DNA from: Flavisolibacter ginsenosidimutans
GTDB taxonomy: Bacteria > Bacteroidota > Bacteroidia > Chitinophagales > Chitinophagaceae
Assembly (NCBI RefSeq): GCF_007970805.1
Contig: NZ_CP042433.1
Coordinates: forward strand, 930,001 to 994,000
DNA length: 64,000 bases
Direction: 5' to 3'
A model generated the notes under the pieces. That model was not told where the DNA came from, did not search any database, and worked only from the letters and a program-made list of their open reading frames with translations. Positions 62,908 to 64,000 of the stretch are shown one piece after another. Every line of letters starts with the position of its first letter. Positions within the stretch are counted from its first letter, which is position 1. A program made the translations under genes and the position numbers.

Positions 62908-63014
62908 GGTTTGTGGTTGGCGCGAAAAGGGTGAAGCCCTTGCACCTCACCGGCCTTATAAAATAGAACGGATTGAAATGAAAAGAATTCTCGCACAACA
63001 CGAAACCACAAACC
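62908..63014. repeat. Intergenic inverted repeat H (ACCACAA word)
   Basis: The perfect 11-bp arms 62908-62918 (GGTTTGTGGTT) and 63004-63014 are 85 nt apart. The right arm is part of a tandem of ACCACAAACCACAAAC-type words running from 63003 to about 63036. It lies between two plus-strand genes. Confidence 0.7.
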
Positions 63015-63080
63015 ACAAACTACCAACTACAAACCTCTGCCCGCTGGCACAACATTTTTATCGTTGCTGAAAACGCTTTT

Positions 63081-63494
63081 ATGAACCGCAACGAGGACAA
63101 CAAGAACGAAGGCCGCATACCGGAACAAAATTCATCGAAGCCAATGGACAGCAAACGTGATGTGGAGCTGTCGCCCGACGAAAAGACCGATCAGGATTTT
63201 CCCGGCTACCCACACTACCCCGCTAAGGAAGACATCATGAGTCATGACAGCGGCTTTCACCGCGTAGATGCGGATGTAGAAGGAATGGCGGCCGGTCCGA
63301 ACGCCTCCGGTCTTAACCAGCGGTTCGTCGAAAATCAAAAAAGTGAAACTTCCTCTTCGCGTGCCGAAGGCGAAAGCGATGACCTTGCTGCCGTTAACGG
63401 CACAGCCGATGAAATCGGTCTTCCGCAAAATGTGTCGAACGAAGACTTGCGCAACGACGCGGAACTCCCCGAAAGCAATTTGAACGAGGAGTGA
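63081..63494 (+). CDS. Acidic, disordered protein, unknown
   Basis: This 137-residue protein is rich in Glu, Asp, Asn and Ser with almost no hydrophobic core, so it is probably intrinsically disordered. Recognisable stretches include DFPGYPHYPAKEDIM and VDADVEGMAAGPNASGLNQRF. It has no signal peptide. Codon use looks like its neighbours, and similar acidic proteins occur in Chitinophagaceae. Function unknown. Confidence 0.65.
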   Translation: MNRNEDNKNEGRIPEQNSSKPMDSKRDVELSPDEKTDQDFPGYPHYPAKEDIMSHDSGFHRVDADVEGMAAGPNASGLNQRFVENQKSETSSSRAEGESDDLAAVNGTADEIGLPQNVSNEDLRNDAELPESNLNEE

Positions 63495-63558
63495 GAGAAC
63501 CGAAACTTTTCAACGTTTGTTTTGCCGCATCAAATACAAAGGACGCATCTGCTAAAGC

Positions 63559-63993
63559 ATGAACATAATTATTGGTTTTCTGCTCGTTCTTCTAACGGCC
63601 TGCGTTAGCTGCAATCCCGTCAGGCGCATTGACATGAAAAACGAAACCGCCGACACGGTAAAATTTATCTGGCGGTTAAACGAAGACAGTTTGATGAACA
63701 ATCCCTTTTTGTTAAGCAATTCCAAGAAGCTTGAATTTACATTGTACCCGCCCAAAGTCAAGGCCATTAAAATGTCTTTTGGAGAAGGGAACTGGAGCCC
63801 AAAGGACGTTCAAAAATTAGTCGGTTTCCTGGAGTCATTTGAAATCATTTCGCCTTCACAACACATAAAGATTGATTCGCTGCCAATGCTGAAAGATTTC
63901 TTACTGGCGCGCCGCCGCGGCATTGGCGGCGCGAGAATTGAGATTGCCGTAATGCGGCCAGTACTGAACGACAAAGACGCCATGACGCATTGA
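63559..63993 (+). CDS. Small lipoprotein, unknown
   Basis: This 144-residue protein has a lipoprotein signal peptide (LLTACVSC; lipid Cys at 15 or 18) and a mixed alpha/beta remainder starting RIDMKNETADTVKFIWRLNED. No domain was recognised. The stop at 63991-63993 lies inside the window, so the gene is complete. Confidence 0.7.
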   Translation: MNIIIGFLLVLLTACVSCNPVRRIDMKNETADTVKFIWRLNEDSLMNNPFLLSNSKKLEFTLYPPKVKAIKMSFGEGNWSPKDVQKLVGFLESFEIISPSQHIKIDSLPMLKDFLLARRRGIGGARIEIAVMRPVLNDKDAMTH

Positions 63994-64000
63994 GTCGCAA

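Noticed and set aside
62996..63036. Short CRISPR array (repeated ACCACAA words)
   Set aside because: Repeats are 6-8 nt, degenerate and without uniform spacers, and there are no cas genes.

Overview
The window looks like a chromosome segment from a Bacteroidota bacterium, most likely family Chitinophagaceae. The evidence is a type IX secretion C-terminal sorting domain on the first protein, a TonB-dependent receptor with an N-terminal carboxypeptidase-regulatory-like domain, many lipoproteins with short signal peptides ending in S/T-C, a futalosine-pathway menaquinone gene (mqnE), and repeated TAnnTTTG boxes just upstream of start codons (the -7 element of the Bacteroidota housekeeping sigma factor). 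Base composition and codon use look even. I see no integrase, transposase, prophage block or CRISPR array, so this is mostly core genome with some lineage-specific genes.

Layout. 1-8.6 kb: end of a T9SS cargo gene, mqnE, L-serine dehydratase, an FKBP lipoprotein, tRNA-Cys, a nucleoside phosphorylase, dapF, a Nudix hydrolase and a queuosine-precursor transporter. 8.65-15.6 kb: a tightly overlapping polysaccharide operon (YfhO-like membrane protein plus four glycosyltransferases). 15.7-24.1 kb: a BON/SH3 lipoprotein pair, then a minus-strand run with hutG, hutI, a fused trehalose-6-phosphate synthase/phosphatase, a lipoprotein and hutU. 24.4-30.8 kb: cystathionine beta-synthase, a 700-bp non-coding region with a candidate structured RNA, pfkA-pyk, and an agmatinase-family enzyme. 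30.8-38.2 kb: an uncharacterised radical SAM protein, CHRD lipoprotein, MFS transporter, short-chain dehydrogenase, TonB-like protein, folC, an SGNH hydrolase and a 37-residue membrane peptide. 38.2-47.9 kb: TPR protein, gyrA, a GYF-like membrane protein, a saccharopine-dehydrogenase-like enzyme, a cysteine-free sirtuin, a DUF2231-Rieske fusion with a cupin, and an EVE protein. 48-57.2 kb: fasciclin proteins, one paired with a TonB-dependent receptor, purC, a membrane/beta-barrel gene pair, DoxX and a Mut7-C protein. 57.2-64 kb: an orphan contractile-tail tube protein, a TMEM175-like channel, a 2OG-Fe(II) oxygenase, a cytochrome-like lipoprotein, aconitase and small hypotheticals.

Two patterns cut across the annotation. 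First, at least nine intergenic gaps hold inverted repeats whose arms are themselves made of short repeated words; the word changes from site to site, though three sites share a related one. Second, several genes have a TAnnTTTG box so close to the start codon that the mRNA would be leaderless or nearly so. The strongest candidate for an undescribed element is the structured RNA at about 26040-26167, with its own promoter, a 15-bp closing stem and seven ATCC motifs in its loop. All calls come from reading the sequence; no database search was run.
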